Positions 1 through 11,285 of a stretch of 64,000 nt of DNA are shown here, one piece after another. Each line of letters begins with the position of its first letter. The stretch's first letter is position 1. Under the pieces are notes generated by a model. The model saw only the letters and a list, made by a program, of their open reading frames with translations, did not search any database and was not told the origin of the DNA. Made by a program: the position numbers and the translations under genes. The stretch comes from Viridibacillus arenosi (GTDB taxonomy: Bacteria > Bacillota > Bacilli > Bacillales_A > Planococcaceae), in assembly GCF_001955655.1 (NCBI RefSeq), contig NZ_MSPW01000002.1, positions 124,001-188,000 on the forward strand, written 5' to 3'.

Positions 1-1
1 T

Positions 2-1162
2 AGCACGATTGAGCGTGTTGGAACGATTCGAATAGAGAAGAAGAAAAAAGAGAATATTGAAAGACTTACTTTTGCTGAAATCGTTAATATAGTGGATGGA
101 CAAGTTCTAGGCGGTAAAGATGGTTTGCATAAAACACTGACGAAATTTGTCATCGGTGCGATGAAGCTTGAGGATATGATGCGTTATACCGATGCAGGTA
201 GTCTTTTAATTGTTGGGAACCGTGGTCGTACGCATGAAAACGCCCTAAAAGAAGGTGCGGCTGTTTTGATAACAGGCGGCTTTGATACGGCGGAAGAAAC
301 AAAAAGACTTGCTGACGAGTTAGAATTACCAATTATTTCGACTAGTTACGATACGTTTACTGTAGCAACAATGATTAACCGTGCTATTTATGACCAATTG
401 ATTAAGAAAGAGATTTTATTAATTGAAGATATTTTCGTCTCAATGAAAGATACTGCTTTCTTAAAATCGACGGATACGGTTCGCGAGTATCATTTATTAA
501 ATGCTTCAACGACTCATGGAGGATTTCCGGTAGTGGATAAGCATCATAAAATTGTTGGTATCGTGACCTCACGTGATGTAATTGGTAAACAAGATGATGA
601 CCCTATTGATCGACTAATGACACGTAATCCTATTACAGTGTCGATGAAAACTAGTGTTGCAACGGCAGGGCATCGAATGATCTGGGAAGGCATTGATTTA
701 CTACCGGTAGTCAATGATCAAGGATTGTTACAAGGTGTGATTAGCCGTCAGGATGTTTTAAAGGCGTTACAAATGGCGCAAAGGCAGCCTCAACATGGTG
801 AAACAATAGATGACCTAGTAAAAAATGAAATCAAGATGGCGCGAGACACTGAGGAAACTACAGTAGAGTTTACCGTAACACCTCAAATGACAAACCAATT
901 TGGTGCCATTTCGTACGGTGCATTTACTACTTTACTAGTAGAAGCAGGTTCTAGTGCGCTTAAAAAATTTAAGCGCGGTGAAAGTGTCGTAGAGAATATG
1001 ACAATTTATCATATGAAACCGGTTCAAATGGAGACATCATTAGTCGTAAAACCACGCATTTTGGATATGAGTCGTAAATTTGTAAAAATGGATTTCGAAG
1101 TTTATAGTGAAGCTATCTTAGTTGGTAAAGCGATGATGACCTTCCAATTATTAGAGCGCTAA
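2..1162 (+). CDS. ytoI: YtoI-like DRTGG/CBS/thioesterase-fold regulator (5' partial)
   Basis: The reading frame is open from the left edge, so the N-terminus, probably a winged-helix DNA-binding domain, lies outside the window. Visible in order are the end of the HTH region (STIERVGTIRIE), a DRTGG domain (about residues 30-135 of the visible part), two CBS motifs (including FPVVDKHHKIVGIVTSRD and LLPVVNDQGLLQGVISRQD), and a C-terminal hot-dog/thioesterase-like domain ending in MTFQLLER. This is the architecture of B. subtilis YtoI, which sits at the same place beside ytpI and nrnA. The family's function is unknown; CBS domains usually bind adenine nucleotides, so nucleotide-responsive transcription control is an inference. 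A perfect-palindrome terminator shared with ytpI follows. Confidence 0.9.
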   Translation, partial: STIERVGTIRIEKKKKENIERLTFAEIVNIVDGQVLGGKDGLHKTLTKFVIGAMKLEDMMRYTDAGSLLIVGNRGRTHENALKEGAAVLITGGFDTAEETKRLADELELPIISTSYDTFTVATMINRAIYDQLIKKEILLIEDIFVSMKDTAFLKSTDTVREYHLLNASTTHGGFPVVDKHHKIVGIVTSRDVIGKQDDDPIDRLMTRNPITVSMKTSVATAGHRMIWEGIDLLPVVNDQGLLQGVISRQDVLKALQMAQRQPQHGETIDDLVKNEIKMARDTEETTVEFTVTPQMTNQFGAISYGAFTTLLVEAGSSALKKFKRGESVVENMTIYHMKPVQMETSLVVKPRILDMSRKFVKMDFEVYSEAILVGKAMMTFQLLER

Positions 1163-1180
1163 ACGTATTGAATTCGACAA

Positions 1181-1214
1181 AAAAAGTGATGCACAGTACT
1201 GTGCATCACTTTTT
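1181..1214. terminator. Bidirectional terminator between ytoI and ytpI
   Basis: This is a perfect 34-nt palindrome with an A-run on the left and a T-run on the right, so it can end transcription from both convergent genes. The TGA stop codon of ytpI (1206-1208 on the minus strand) lies inside the stem. Confidence 0.9.
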
Positions 1215-1523
1215 ATTCAAACGGTATTCTTCTTCAACAAATTGTCCATAGTGGCGAACTCGTTTATTATAATTAAACGCAGTAAATAGGCCGAAAATAA
1301 CTAAAACTGCACATACAATATACGTTAAAGTAGTGTGGTAAATAATAATTTGGTTGATACCAAAAATAACTAATAAGCCACCTAAAGCTACACCCGCACG
1401 ACTCGAATACCATTTTTTGCGAATAGGTAAATCAGAACGGAATTGTTTTGTTTTAAGGTAAAAATAAAAAACAACTGTAATAGCAATTAAAATTGCTAGA
1501 ACAACATTCAAAATATTAGACAT
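1206..1523 (-). CDS. ytpI: YtpI-family small membrane protein
   Basis: A 105-aa protein with three hydrophobic segments (about residues 4-22, 44-62 and 64-84) separated by short basic loops, and a charged C-terminus. Length, topology and position between ytoI and nrnA match B. subtilis YtpI. The function is unknown. The start ATG has a good upstream RBS on the minus strand (an AGGAGG-like run just beyond 1523). It is transcribed against ytoI and ends inside their shared terminator. The family assignment rests on synteny and topology; there is no catalytic motif to use. Confidence 0.85.
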   Translation of the reverse strand: MSNILNVVLAILIAITVVFYFYLKTKQFRSDLPIRKKWYSSRAGVALGGLLVIFGINQIIIYHTTLTYIVCAVLVIFGLFTAFNYNKRVRHYGQFVEEEYRLNKK

Positions 1524-1727
1524 GGTGTTCCTCCTATAAAAGCAAATCTGACTCTAGTTTAACGATAAATACAGGAAAAAGCGAGTAGAAAAACAAAGGA
1601 AACTTGTTATATAGAGAGACTATGAGAGATTAAATTTTTCAGTATATATCCTTTGATAAAATCTATTAAGCAAACCTTTGTATAGCTGGGATTTAGAGGG
1701 TTCACAATCATTTAAAGGAGAATCAAA

Positions 1728-2669
1728 ATGAAACGACAAATTATTGACACAATTAAACAATATGACACAATTATTATTCATCGTCACGTTAGACCAGATC
1801 CAGACGCGTACGGCTCACAAATGGGTCTGCAAGCTATTTTACAAGCGACTTATCCGGAAAAAACAGTATATACAACGGGTGAACATGAAGAATCACTTTC
1901 ATTTCTTGGAGAGCCTCAGGTTGTTGCTGATAAAGAGTTTGAAAATGCTCTTGTCATTGTTACTGACACAGCTAATACTGAGCGTGTCGATGATCAACGT
2001 TACAAACAAGGGAAGTTTTTAATTAAAATAGACCATCATCCAAATGATGATGCATATGGAGATATGCTGTGGGTCAACACAAATGCAAGCTCTTGCAGTG
2101 AGATGATCTATGATCTATTCACAGAGGGTAGAAAAGTAGCGGATTGGAAAATGGATAGTAAAGCAGCTCGATTCTTATTTGCGGGAATCGTTGGTGATAC
2201 TGGACGTTTTATCTATCCGAGTACAACAGAAACGACATTTAATACTGTTGGGGAACTAATCAAATATAATTTTGATCGTACAGAATTATTTGATGGTATG
2301 TATGAATTGAGCCGAGAATTGCTGCATATGCAAGGTTATATGTTCCAAAATTTTGTGATGGATGATAATGGTGCAGCTTATATTAAATTAACAATTGAAG
2401 TTTTAGAGCAATTTGGCGTGACTGCTTCCGATACTTCTCTTTTAGTAGGATCATTAGGTAATGTTAAAGGGATTAAGGCTTGGGTGATTTTTGTTGAAGA
2501 GGCAGATCAAATTCGTGTTCGCTTACGTTCAAAAGGACCAATTATTAATACTCTTGCAAAACAATATAATGGTGGAGGCCATCCAATGGCATCTGGCGCT
2601 ACTATTTATAAATGGGAAGAATCAGAAGAGGTTATCTCGAAATTAAAAGAACTTTGTGCAAAATACTAA
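1728..2669 (+). CDS. nrnA: NrnA, DHH-family oligoribonuclease / pAp phosphatase
   Basis: A 313-aa DHH/DHHA1 phosphoesterase. The N-terminal metal motif HVRPDPDAYGS (about residues 20-30), the VTDTANT motif, the signature D102-H103-H104 followed by PN, and the C-terminal DHHA1 glycine motif GGGHPMASGA (about residue 282) are all present. The family degrades 2-5-nt RNA and dephosphorylates pAp in the cytoplasm, completing mRNA decay and sulfur-assimilation clean-up. An AAGGAGA RBS precedes the ATG. The 3' end abuts dnaE; the most likely dnaE start lies 16 nt after the nrnA stop, so the two are probably co-transcribed. Confidence 0.95.
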   Translation: MKRQIIDTIKQYDTIIIHRHVRPDPDAYGSQMGLQAILQATYPEKTVYTTGEHEESLSFLGEPQVVADKEFENALVIVTDTANTERVDDQRYKQGKFLIKIDHHPNDDAYGDMLWVNTNASSCSEMIYDLFTEGRKVADWKMDSKAARFLFAGIVGDTGRFIYPSTTETTFNTVGELIKYNFDRTELFDGMYELSRELLHMQGYMFQNFVMDDNGAAYIKLTIEVLEQFGVTASDTSLLVGSLGNVKGIKAWVIFVEEADQIRVRLRSKGPIINTLAKQYNGGGHPMASGATIYKWEESEEVISKLKELCAKY

Positions 2670-2685
2670 CTATCGAAAGGAAGAG

Positions 2686-5600
2686 ATGAAGTTGCAAAAT
2701 GTATATCCACAAATTGTGACGGCTGCGGATATGTTAAAAAGTACGATTCGCATTGAGGAGCTCATTTCTTTCTTACAGCAAGAACATGCGAAGGCAGCAG
2801 CAATCGTCAATTCTAAATTGTACGGCTTGTTGCCTTTTTGGCGTGCATTAAAAAAAGCCGAGATTCATCCAGTTATTGGTTTAACCGTTCGTGTGCAATT
2901 TAGAGAACATCAAGTACGATCTGTCGTTTTGTATGCGGCTACTCAGCAAGGTTATCAACATTTGCTGAAAGTAACTTCCGCTATGTCTATTCGGGAAGGA
3001 GAAGTATTACCATTACGCTGGCTTGAGGGGTATCAAGAGGGTTGCATACTGATGGTACCTATGACTTCACCAGACTGGATAGCTGAAGGTTCGTTTGAAG
3101 ATGTACAAGCACTACAAGGTATTTTTGGTAAAGGTAGATTATATGTTGGGATCGACAGACCTGGTGGTTTGAAGTCTGATATAGAACAGGATATTATTAG
3201 CTATTGCCACGAACAAGAATTACCTATTTGTGCGACTCATCTATGTACATTTATGCGTGAGGAACATGCTTTTTCTTTTGAAGTAGCTAAAGCTATTGAA
3301 CAAGGGATGAAGATGAACATTAGCGATCAATTAACTGCACGCGAGCGCCAACAGTTTGTACCTTTTAACAGGCAATGGCAGGATTGGTTTGCAGATTATC
3401 CTGAGTGGCTTTTGTCGGCTGAGGAAATGTTACTTAGTTGTCAGGTTGATCTAGCATTCGACAAATTTTTGATGCCTAAGTTTCCAACGCCAAATAATGA
3501 GACAGCTTTTTCATTACTTGAAGCGAATAGCTTGAGAGGACTACAAGAACGGGTACCAAATGCCAGTGCAGATTATATAGAGAGACTGCATTATGAATTA
3601 GGAATCATTCAAGAAATGGGCTATGCAGATTACTTTTTAATCGTTTCAGACTATATTCAATACGCGAAAAGTAAGCAAATTTTAACGGGACCAGGTCGTG
3701 GTTCGTCAGCGAGTTCACTTGTTGCCTATACTTTACGTATTACAGATGTTGATCCACTACAGTATGGTTTATTATTCGAACGTTTCTTAAATCCAGAGCG
3801 AATTACCATGCCAGATATTGACGTTGATTTCGCAGATCATCGTCGGCAAGAAGTGATTCAATATGTTTCTGATAAATATGGGAAAACATATACATCACAA
3901 ATCATTACATTCGGTACGTTATCTGCTAAAGCAGTTGCAAGAGATGTTGCACGCGTATTTGGCTTCACCAGTGAAGAGTTGTCAAAAATTTCCTCACTTA
4001 TTCCTAATAAGGTAGGTATTACCTTGAGAGAAGCTTTAGCGGAATCTATATCATTACGTGATTGGATTGCAGCTTCAGATATACGTCAAAAATGGATTGA
4101 AGTTGCTTTAAATCTAGAGGGATTGCCACGAAATGCGTCGACGCATGCCGCGGGTGTTGTACTTTCTCCAGAGCCTTTAGTAAATATTGTTCCTATTGAG
4201 CCAGGTAACGATGGGCTCTATATAACGCAGTGGCCGATGCAAGAAGTAGAATCCATCGGCTTATTAAAAATGGATTTCCTAGGTTTACGTAATTTGACCA
4301 TTTTAGAGCGTATTCGTTCAATGATTTACTACGATACACGGAAGTTTCTTGACTTTGAAAAAATTCCATTACATGACCCCTCGACCTTCAAGTTGTTGCA
4401 ACAAGGCGATACAACAGGTGTTTTCCAATTAGAGTCAGATGGTATGCGCCAAGCATTACGTGACATAACGCCAACTGCTTTTCAAGATATCGTGGCAATC
4501 ATTGCGCTGTATCGTCCAGGTCCAATGGATTTTATTCCTGTTTATAGTAAAAGGAAGCACGGTGGCGAAGCTGTAATCATGCCACATCCAGTACTTGAAC
4601 CTATTTTAAGAGAGACGTATGGTGTCATTGTGTATCAGGAACAAATCATGCAAATTGCTTCAGTGATGGCAGGATTTACGATGGGAGAAGCAGATATTTT
4701 ACGTCGAGCAGTTAGTAAAAAGAAGAAGGAAATATTAGATGCTGAACAACAACATTTCGTGAAAAACTCTGTAGCAAAAGGGTTTACTGAGCAAGTAGCT
4801 GTGGAAGTTTACGATTTAATTGTTCGTTTTGCAAATTACGGTTTCCCAAAAAGTCATGCAGTTGCATATAGTGTCATTACTTATCATATGGCGTATCTAA
4901 AAGCGAATTTTCCTACGTATTTTTACGCTGCACTTTTGACAAGTACTATAGGAAATCAAGATCGTCTTATGCGCTTATTGCAAGAGGTAAAACAAAAAGG
5001 AATAACTGTATTGCCACCATCTGTTCATCATAGCGGCCGTACATTTCGAGTGGAAAATGGTGCTATTCGTTTTGCGCTTTCTGCAATAAAAGGTGTCCCA
5101 CAATCATTTTTAACAAAACTTTTAAGCCTACGTAAAAACGGTCATTCCAACTGGGCTGATTTATTTGATTTTGCGCTTGATATGACAGGTGTTCATTTCA
5201 CTAGAAAAGCATTGGAACCATTAATAAAAGCCGGAGCGCTGGATGACTTTGGTAGAAATCGTGGACAACTGTTAGCTTCTATTGAAGCGGTGGTCAAACA
5301 TGCGAATTTATATCGACCAAATGATGAAGAGAGTCTATTAAGCGATGGCGATTTTTTATTCGGTAAACCCAAATATGCAGACGCAAGCTTGATGCCAGAA
5401 AAGTTATTGTTGCAATATGAAAAAGAGGTGCTTGGATTTTATATGTCAGAGCATCCAATTTTGAAATTAAAGAAAGAGTTGCAAATAGATTCAATGTCTG
5501 CTGCAAATATTTTAGAAATACAAGGTCGAAAATATGTGAAAATGCTCGGAATCGTTTCTGGGATTAAGCAAATTCGCACGAAAAAAGGCGAACAAATGGC

Positions 5601-5784
5601 GTTTATCGACCTAGAAGATGAATCTGGTATGCTTTCAATAACGATCTTTCCTCGTGAATATATCCATATTCAAGAATGGTTACAAGAGGAGCAAATCGTT
5701 TTGGCAGAAGGTTTTGTTGAGCCACGCAACGGTAAGGCGCAGATGATTGTAAAAAAATTAATAACGGAACTAACTGAAAAATAG
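2686..5784 (+). CDS. dnaE: DNA polymerase III alpha subunit DnaE with degenerate PHP domain
   Basis: A 1032-aa C-family polymerase, the second replicative polymerase beside PolC in low-GC Gram-positives, used for primer extension and lagging-strand synthesis. The palm motif MPDIDVDF (about residues 374-381), GPGRGSSA, the finger motif FPKSHAVAYS and a C-terminal OB-fold (from about residue 945) are intact. The N-terminal PHP region is clearly shortened and lacks the usual HxHxxYS metal motif: the equivalent stretch reads VYPQIVTAADML, and the expected DDH is replaced by NSK. The protein is about 80 aa shorter than B. subtilis DnaE (about 1115). The ATG at 2686 is chosen because AAAGGAAG precedes it; an in-frame start at 2656 would overlap nrnA and has no RBS. 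Confidence 0.93.
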   Translation: MKLQNVYPQIVTAADMLKSTIRIEELISFLQQEHAKAAAIVNSKLYGLLPFWRALKKAEIHPVIGLTVRVQFREHQVRSVVLYAATQQGYQHLLKVTSAMSIREGEVLPLRWLEGYQEGCILMVPMTSPDWIAEGSFEDVQALQGIFGKGRLYVGIDRPGGLKSDIEQDIISYCHEQELPICATHLCTFMREEHAFSFEVAKAIEQGMKMNISDQLTARERQQFVPFNRQWQDWFADYPEWLLSAEEMLLSCQVDLAFDKFLMPKFPTPNNETAFSLLEANSLRGLQERVPNASADYIERLHYELGIIQEMGYADYFLIVSDYIQYAKSKQILTGPGRGSSASSLVAYTLRITDVDPLQYGLLFERFLNPERITMPDIDVDFADHRRQEVIQYVSDKYGKTYTSQIITFGTLSAKAVARDVARVFGFTSEELSKISSLIPNKVGITLREALAESISLRDWIAASDIRQKWIEVALNLEGLPRNASTHAAGVVLSPEPLVNIVPIEPGNDGLYITQWPMQEVESIGLLKMDFLGLRNLTILERIRSMIYYDTRKFLDFEKIPLHDPSTFKLLQQGDTTGVFQLESDGMRQALRDITPTAFQDIVAIIALYRPGPMDFIPVYSKRKHGGEAVIMPHPVLEPILRETYGVIVYQEQIMQIASVMAGFTMGEADILRRAVSKKKKEILDAEQQHFVKNSVAKGFTEQVAVEVYDLIVRFANYGFPKSHAVAYSVITYHMAYLKANFPTYFYAALLTSTIGNQDRLMRLLQEVKQKGITVLPPSVHHSGRTFRVENGAIRFALSAIKGVPQSFLTKLLSLRKNGHSNWADLFDFALDMTGVHFTRKALEPLIKAGALDDFGRNRGQLLASIEAVVKHANLYRPNDEESLLSDGDFLFGKPKYADASLMPEKLLLQYEKEVLGFYMSEHPILKLKKELQIDSMSAANILEIQGRKYVKMLGIVSGIKQIRTKKGEQMAFIDLEDESGMLSITIFPREYIHIQEWLQEEQIVLAEGFVEPRNGKAQMIVKKLITELTEK

Positions 5785-5796
5785 ATTAAACGACTA

Positions 5797-5826
5797 AAAC
5801 TGTGTGATTTTCGCACAGTTTTTTTA
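5797..5826 (+). terminator. dnaE terminator
   Basis: A stem AACTGTGTGA / TCGCACAGTT with a TTT loop is followed by a run of T residues, 13 nt after the dnaE stop codon. Confidence 0.85.
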
Positions 5827-5870
5827 TTTTTACTTTACTCTTCGAAAGATTTTATGTATGCTATTATCAA

Positions 5871-5889
5871 AAGTGGTCAGACCACTTTT
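5871..5889. promoter_or_regulatory. FadR/GntR-type operator upstream of the GntR-accD-accA operon
   Basis: The dyad AAGTGGTCAGACCACTTTT contains TGGT-CAG-ACCA (5874-5884), matching the classic FadR/GntR-subfamily operator TGGT-N3-ACCA. A TATTAT hexamer (5862-5867) that could be the -10 box lies immediately upstream, so a bound regulator would block transcription start or early elongation. The regulator gene begins 33 nt downstream, consistent with autoregulation. Binding is inferred, not seen. Confidence 0.7.
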
Positions 5890-5921
5890 TTTACAACTTA
5901 TATTGTCCAAGGAGAAATTCG

Positions 5922-6575
5922 ATGAGTGCAGAAAAACCAACTTCTAAAATGTTTTTACAAATTGTCAGTGAACTACGAGCTTTAATACGTGATGAAAATA
6001 TTCCGGCAGGTGGTAAAATTCCATCAGAGCGTGTACTAGCTGAGCGTTTGAATGTTGGAAGGTCATCTGTAAGAGAAGCACTACGCAGTTTAGAGCTACT
6101 TGGACTCATTGAAACGCGTAGAGGCGAAGGAACATTCTTAACCGATTTTCGAAATCATAAACTAGTAGAAGTATTGTCTACCTTCATTTTGCAAGAAGGA
6201 ACAGATCTAGAAAATGTGAACGAAACACGAAAAATTCTTGAACGTGATGCAATTCGTATCGTGTCTTCAAATGAAACATTACGAAAGTTACCAGTATGGG
6301 AAAGTTTGTGGCGTAATCTTGAAACTGAAGGTGTAATTGCGCGCGAAGATGTTATGAGGGAAATCGTTATCGCATCAGAAAATCGCCTTGTACTGAAAAT
6401 GTGGATTCTGTTAAAGCAATATGGAAAAGAGATGTATAGTGGACTTTCTACCGAGCATGAACAGCCTATGTTACAAACCTTTATAAGTGAATTAATGATA
6501 GGAAATACTGCTGAAGCAATAAGCTGGTTTGAAAAATGGACCGAATTGCTACATAAGGGGAGAGATATTTTATGA
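5922..6575 (+). CDS. FadR-subfamily GntR transcriptional regulator
   Basis: A 217-aa protein with an N-terminal GntR winged helix (about residues 8-75; signature [26 protein letters not shown], shown here only by its ends IPSERV and REALRSL) and an all-helical FCD-like effector domain that looks short and divergent. Its stop overlaps the accD start (ATGA), so it is translationally coupled to acetyl-CoA carboxylase. This suggests control of fatty-acid precursor supply. A TGGT-N3-ACCA operator precedes it. The ligand is not known; an acyl-CoA or a carboxylate would be typical. Equivalent regulators occur at this position in other Bacillales, but B. subtilis has malic enzyme ytsJ here instead. 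Confidence 0.85.
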   Translation: MSAEKPTSKMFLQIVSELRALIRDENIPAGGKIPSERVLAERLNVGRSSVREALRSLELLGLIETRRGEGTFLTDFRNHKLVEVLSTFILQEGTDLENVNETRKILERDAIRIVSSNETLRKLPVWESLWRNLETEGVIAREDVMREIVIASENRLVLKMWILLKQYGKEMYSGLSTEHEQPMLQTFISELMIGNTAEAISWFEKWTELLHKGRDIL

Positions 6576-7435
6576 GTATAAAAGATTTATTTAAAACCAA
6601 TAAAATTAAAAATAAAGCACGTATTTCTATAAAACGTGAAGAAAATGATGTGCCAGAAGGAATCATGACAAAATGTCCTGACTGTCGTCATGTAGAGTTA
6701 ACAAAAGATTTAGTGAAAGGGTTAAAAGTTTGTTCAAAGTGCGACCATCACTACAAAATGACAGCATATGAGCGTGTTGATATTTTCTTCGATGAAGGCA
6801 CATTTAAATCATTGGATGATCACTTACATTCTATTAATCCATTAGAGTTTCCTAGCTATATAGAAAAGATTCAATCAGATATAAAGAAAACAGGATTAAA
6901 TGAAGCAGTATTAACGGGTGTTGGTGAGTTAGATGGCGAACAGATCGTAGTAGCGATTATGGATTCGCATTTCCGTATGGGTTCAATGGGTTCTGTAGTT
7001 GGTGAGAAGATCACCCGTGCAATTGAAAAGGCCACTGAATTAAGTGCACCATTTATCATTTTCACAGCGAGCGGTGGCGCTCGTATGCAAGAAGGCGTGT
7101 TATCTCTTATGCAAATGGCGAAAACGAGTGTTGCCTTACAACGTCATAGTGCGGAAGGCAATTTATTTATTTCAATCATGACACACCCAACAACTGGTGG
7201 AGTTTCTGCAAGTTTTGCATCTCTTGGAGATATCAATTTAGCTGAGCCAAAAGCGTTGATTGGCTTTGCGGGACGTCGTGTTATTGAACAGACAGTTCGC
7301 GAAAAGTTACCAGAGGATTTCCAAACTGCAGAATTTCTATTGGCACACGGTCAGTTAGATGCGGTGGTAAATCGTAAAGATATGCGCAAAACAGTTTCAA
7401 CAATCGTTAAGCTTCACGTAAAGGAGGCGCAATAA
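6572..7435 (+). CDS. accD: Acetyl-CoA carboxylase carboxyltransferase beta subunit
   Basis: A 287-aa protein with the N-terminal four-cysteine zinc ribbon C35-x2-C38 ... C54-x2-C57 (CPDC, CSKC) followed by the crotonase-like carboxyltransferase fold with the oxyanion-hole glycines SGGARMQEG and TGGVSASFA. With AccA it forms the alpha2-beta2 complex that moves the carboxyl group from biotinyl-AccB to acetyl-CoA, the first committed step of fatty-acid synthesis. It overlaps the upstream regulator by 4 nt and is followed after 2 nt by accA. The upstream operator probably controls all three genes. Confidence 0.97.
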   Translation: MSIKDLFKTNKIKNKARISIKREENDVPEGIMTKCPDCRHVELTKDLVKGLKVCSKCDHHYKMTAYERVDIFFDEGTFKSLDDHLHSINPLEFPSYIEKIQSDIKKTGLNEAVLTGVGELDGEQIVVAIMDSHFRMGSMGSVVGEKITRAIEKATELSAPFIIFTASGGARMQEGVLSLMQMAKTSVALQRHSAEGNLFISIMTHPTTGGVSASFASLGDINLAEPKALIGFAGRRVIEQTVREKLPEDFQTAEFLLAHGQLDAVVNRKDMRKTVSTIVKLHVKEAQ

Positions 7436-7437
7436 TA

Positions 7438-8391
7438 ATGGTGAAATACTTACCGTTCGAAGCACCACTTATGCAGCTTCGTGAAAAAATTAATGAATTA
7501 AAAGAATTCACTGCTAATGCAGATGTTGATATGTCGAAAGAAATTAGTCAGCTTGAGGACCGTTTTAGTAAATTAGCTAAAGAAATTTATGATAATATCC
7601 AACCTTGGGACCGAGTGCAAATTGCTAGACATCCTGAACGCCCAACTACAAAAGATTATATAAATGCTATTTTTGATGATTTTATCGAGTTTCATGGTGA
7701 TCGAAACTTTGGTGATGATGAGGCGATTATCGGAGGTATTGCCTCTTTTGAAGGCCGACCAATTACAATTATTGGCCATCAAAGAGGGAAGGATACAAAA
7801 GAGAATATTCGACGTAACTTCGGTATGCCACATCCGGAAGGCTATAGAAAGGCACTACGCCTAATGAAGCAAGCTGAGAAATTTTCAAGACCAATTATAT
7901 GTATGATTGATACAAAAGGTGCGTATCCTGGTAAAGCCGCAGAACAACGTGGACAAAGTGAAGCTATAGCACGCAATCTATTCGAAATGGCGGGGCTAAA
8001 AGTTCCAGTCATCAGTATAGTTATAGGTGAAGGTGGTAGTGGTGGTGCACTTGCTCTTTGTGTAGCTAACCAAATCCACATGTTGGAAAATGCAACTTTG
8101 TCTGTTATTTCACCAGAAGGAGCTGCTTCAATTTTGTGGAAGGATGCGACTTTAGCACAAAAAGCTGCAGAAGCTATGCGTATTACTGCACCGAACTTAA
8201 AGGAAATGGCAATTATAGATGAAATTATCCCTGAAGTGTTAGGTGGGGCGCATAATGATGTAGCACAACAAGCTCTCAATATGAAGACAGTTCTAAGGGA
8301 TTCATTAGAACAGATGAAAAATTTAACAGCTGATGAATTGATACAAAATCGTTATAATAAATTCAGAACTATTGGGGTTTACGCTGAATAG
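7438..8391 (+). CDS. accA: Acetyl-CoA carboxylase carboxyltransferase alpha subunit
   Basis: A 317-aa partner of AccD. It has the N-terminal helical segment, the conserved [12 protein letters not shown] block and the active-site region [11 protein letters not shown] (about residues 200-210), followed by [15 protein letters not shown]. The strong RBS AAAGGAGG lies inside the accD 3' end. The gene ends in an intergenic region with two dyads before pfkA. No T-tract terminator is obvious, so some read-through into pfkA is possible. Confidence 0.97.
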   Translation: MVKYLPFEAPLMQLREKINELKEFTANADVDMSKEISQLEDRFSKLAKEIYDNIQPWDRVQIARHPERPTTKDYINAIFDDFIEFHGDRNFGDDEAIIGGIASFEGRPITIIGHQRGKDTKENIRRNFGMPHPEGYRKALRLMKQAEKFSRPIICMIDTKGAYPGKAAEQRGQSEAIARNLFEMAGLKVPVISIVIGEGGSGGALALCVANQIHMLENATLSVISPEGAASILWKDATLAQKAAEAMRITAPNLKEMAIIDEIIPEVLGGAHNDVAQQALNMKTVLRDSLEQMKNLTADELIQNRYNKFRTIGVYAE

Positions 8392-8412
8392 TAACAATTA
8401 AATTTTGGGGTG

Positions 8413-8452
8413 GGCTGAATCTGTATCGATATATTCGATACACGAAACAGCC
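8413..8452. other. Inverted repeat between accA and pfkA
   Basis: GGCTG and TGTATCGA on the left pair with TCGATACA and CAGCC on the right. No T-run follows, so it is a poor intrinsic terminator and may be an operator or an RNA-processing hairpin. A second, weaker dyad (GACACAGAATA / TATTTCGTGTT, 8471-8493) lies between it and the pfkA RBS. Confidence 0.5.
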
Positions 8453-8475
8453 TATTTCTTTCGACGCAATACTGA

Positions 8476-9492
<1,017 letters not shown>

Positions 9493-9514
9493 TTAAATTG
9501 GAGTGGTCGAGAAA

Positions 9515-11275
9515 ATGAGAAAAACAAAAATTGTATGTACTATTGGTCCCGCTAGTGAATCGCAAGAAATTTTAGTGCAATTAATCGAAGCAGGTATGAA
9601 CGTAGCTCGTTTGAATTTTTCGCATGGTAGTCATGAAGAACACGCAGCAAGAATCGAGAGCATTCGTGAAGCAGCGAAAAAGACTGGACAAGTTGTGGCT
9701 ATTTTGCTTGATACAAAAGGTCCTGAAATTCGTACGCATTCAATGGAAAATGACGCTGTAGAATTAGTAACAGGTCAAACAATTGATATTTCAATGACAG
9801 AAGTACTTGGCAATAAAGAAATTTTCTCTATTACGTACGAAAAACTTATCGATGATGTTGAAGAAGGTTCAATCATTTTATTAGATGATGGCCTAATTGA
9901 ATTACGTGTTACTGGTAAAGATACTGAGGCTGGAATAATTCATACTGTAGTTGAAAATGCAGGCCAACTAAAAAATAAAAAAGGCGTGAATGTACCGGGC
10001 GTTTCAGTACAATTACCAGGTATTACAGAAAAGGATGCACAAGATATTCTATTTGGTATCGAACAAGGTGTAGACTTTATCGCTGCTTCATTTGTGCGTC
10101 GTTCATCAGATGTATTGGAAATCCGTGAATTGTTAGAAAATAACAATGGTGGACATATCCAAATTATTCCGAAAATCGAGAATCAAGAAGGTGTCGATAA
10201 TATCGATGAAATCATTCAAGTTTCCGACGGTTTAATGGTTGCTCGTGGTGACCTTGGAGTTGAAATTCCAGCAGAAGAAGTACCTATTGTTCAAAAAAAT
10301 CTAATCCAAAAATGTAACACAGTAGGAAAGCCGGTTATTACAGCAACACAAATGCTGGATTCAATGCAGCGTAATCCTCGCCCTACTCGAGCTGAAGCAA
10401 GTGACGTAGCGAATGCTATTTTAGATGGTACAGATGCAATCATGCTTTCTGGTGAAACAGCAGCTGGACTTTATCCGGTAGAATCTGTAAAAACGATGTA
10501 TAAAATTGCTAATCGAATAGAGGATTCATTGGATCACCGTGCGATCGTTAGTAAACGTAGCCGTGAGAAAGGTGCTAGCATGACTGAGGCAATTAGCCAA
10601 GCAGTTGCATACACTTCACTCAATTTACAAGTTTCAGCTATTTTAGCACCAACTGAGAGTGGCCATACAGCACGTATGATTGCCAAATATCGTCCAGGTG
10701 TACCGATTATTTCAGTTACATCATCAGAACAAACATGTCGTAAACTAGCGCTTGTATGGGGTGTATTCCCTATCGTTGGACCAAAAGTAAGTTCTACGGA
10801 TGAAATTTTAGAGCTAACTGTCCAAGAAAGTTTGAACAAAGGATACGTTCACCACGGTGATCTAGTTGTAATTACAGCTGGTGTACCAGTAGGTGAAGCG
10901 GGTACTACAAACTTGATGAAAGTGCATGTAATTGGCGATATGCTTACTAAAGGTCAAGGCATTGGTAAATCTGCTGCTATTGGTAAAGCCTTAGTTGTCA
11001 GAAATGCTGAGCAAGCACTAGCGCAAGATACTGAAGGTAAAATTATTGTAACGATTGGTTCTGATCGTGATATGATGCCAGCGATCTCTAAATGCGCAGG
11101 GTTAATTACTGAAGAAGGTGGACTAACAAGTCATGCTGCAGTTGTTGGCTTAAGTCTAGGTATTCCTGTTATTGTGGGTGTGAAAGACGCTACAACAATG
11201 ATTAGCGATGGACAAGAGTTATCAATCGATGCAGTATCTGGAGTTATCTACTACGGACGTTCAAGCATTTTGTAA
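9515..11275 (+). CDS. pyk: Pyruvate kinase with C-terminal PEP-utilizer domain
   Basis: A 586-aa pyruvate kinase starting [14 protein letters not shown]. The catalytic barrel with KIENQEGV (substrate/metal site) and [10 protein letters not shown] is complete, as is the regulatory C domain. The extra C-terminal phosphohistidine-like domain typical of Bacillales enzymes follows, with [18 protein letters not shown] and conserved H540. The ATG at 9515 follows GGAG by about 11 nt; the upstream in-frame GTG at 9503 overlaps that RBS. It generates ATP and pyruvate at the end of glycolysis and is co-transcribed with pfkA. Confidence 0.96.
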   Translation: MRKTKIVCTIGPASESQEILVQLIEAGMNVARLNFSHGSHEEHAARIESIREAAKKTGQVVAILLDTKGPEIRTHSMENDAVELVTGQTIDISMTEVLGNKEIFSITYEKLIDDVEEGSIILLDDGLIELRVTGKDTEAGIIHTVVENAGQLKNKKGVNVPGVSVQLPGITEKDAQDILFGIEQGVDFIAASFVRRSSDVLEIRELLENNNGGHIQIIPKIENQEGVDNIDEIIQVSDGLMVARGDLGVEIPAEEVPIVQKNLIQKCNTVGKPVITATQMLDSMQRNPRPTRAEASDVANAILDGTDAIMLSGETAAGLYPVESVKTMYKIANRIEDSLDHRAIVSKRSREKGASMTEAISQAVAYTSLNLQVSAILAPTESGHTARMIAKYRPGVPIISVTSSEQTCRKLALVWGVFPIVGPKVSSTDEILELTVQESLNKGYVHHGDLVVITAGVPVGEAGTTNLMKVHVIGDMLTKGQGIGKSAAIGKALVVRNAEQALAQDTEGKIIVTIGSDRDMMPAISKCAGLITEEGGLTSHAAVVGLSLGIPVIVGVKDATTMISDGQELSIDAVSGVIYYGRSSIL

Positions 11276-11285
11276 TAAATAAACA

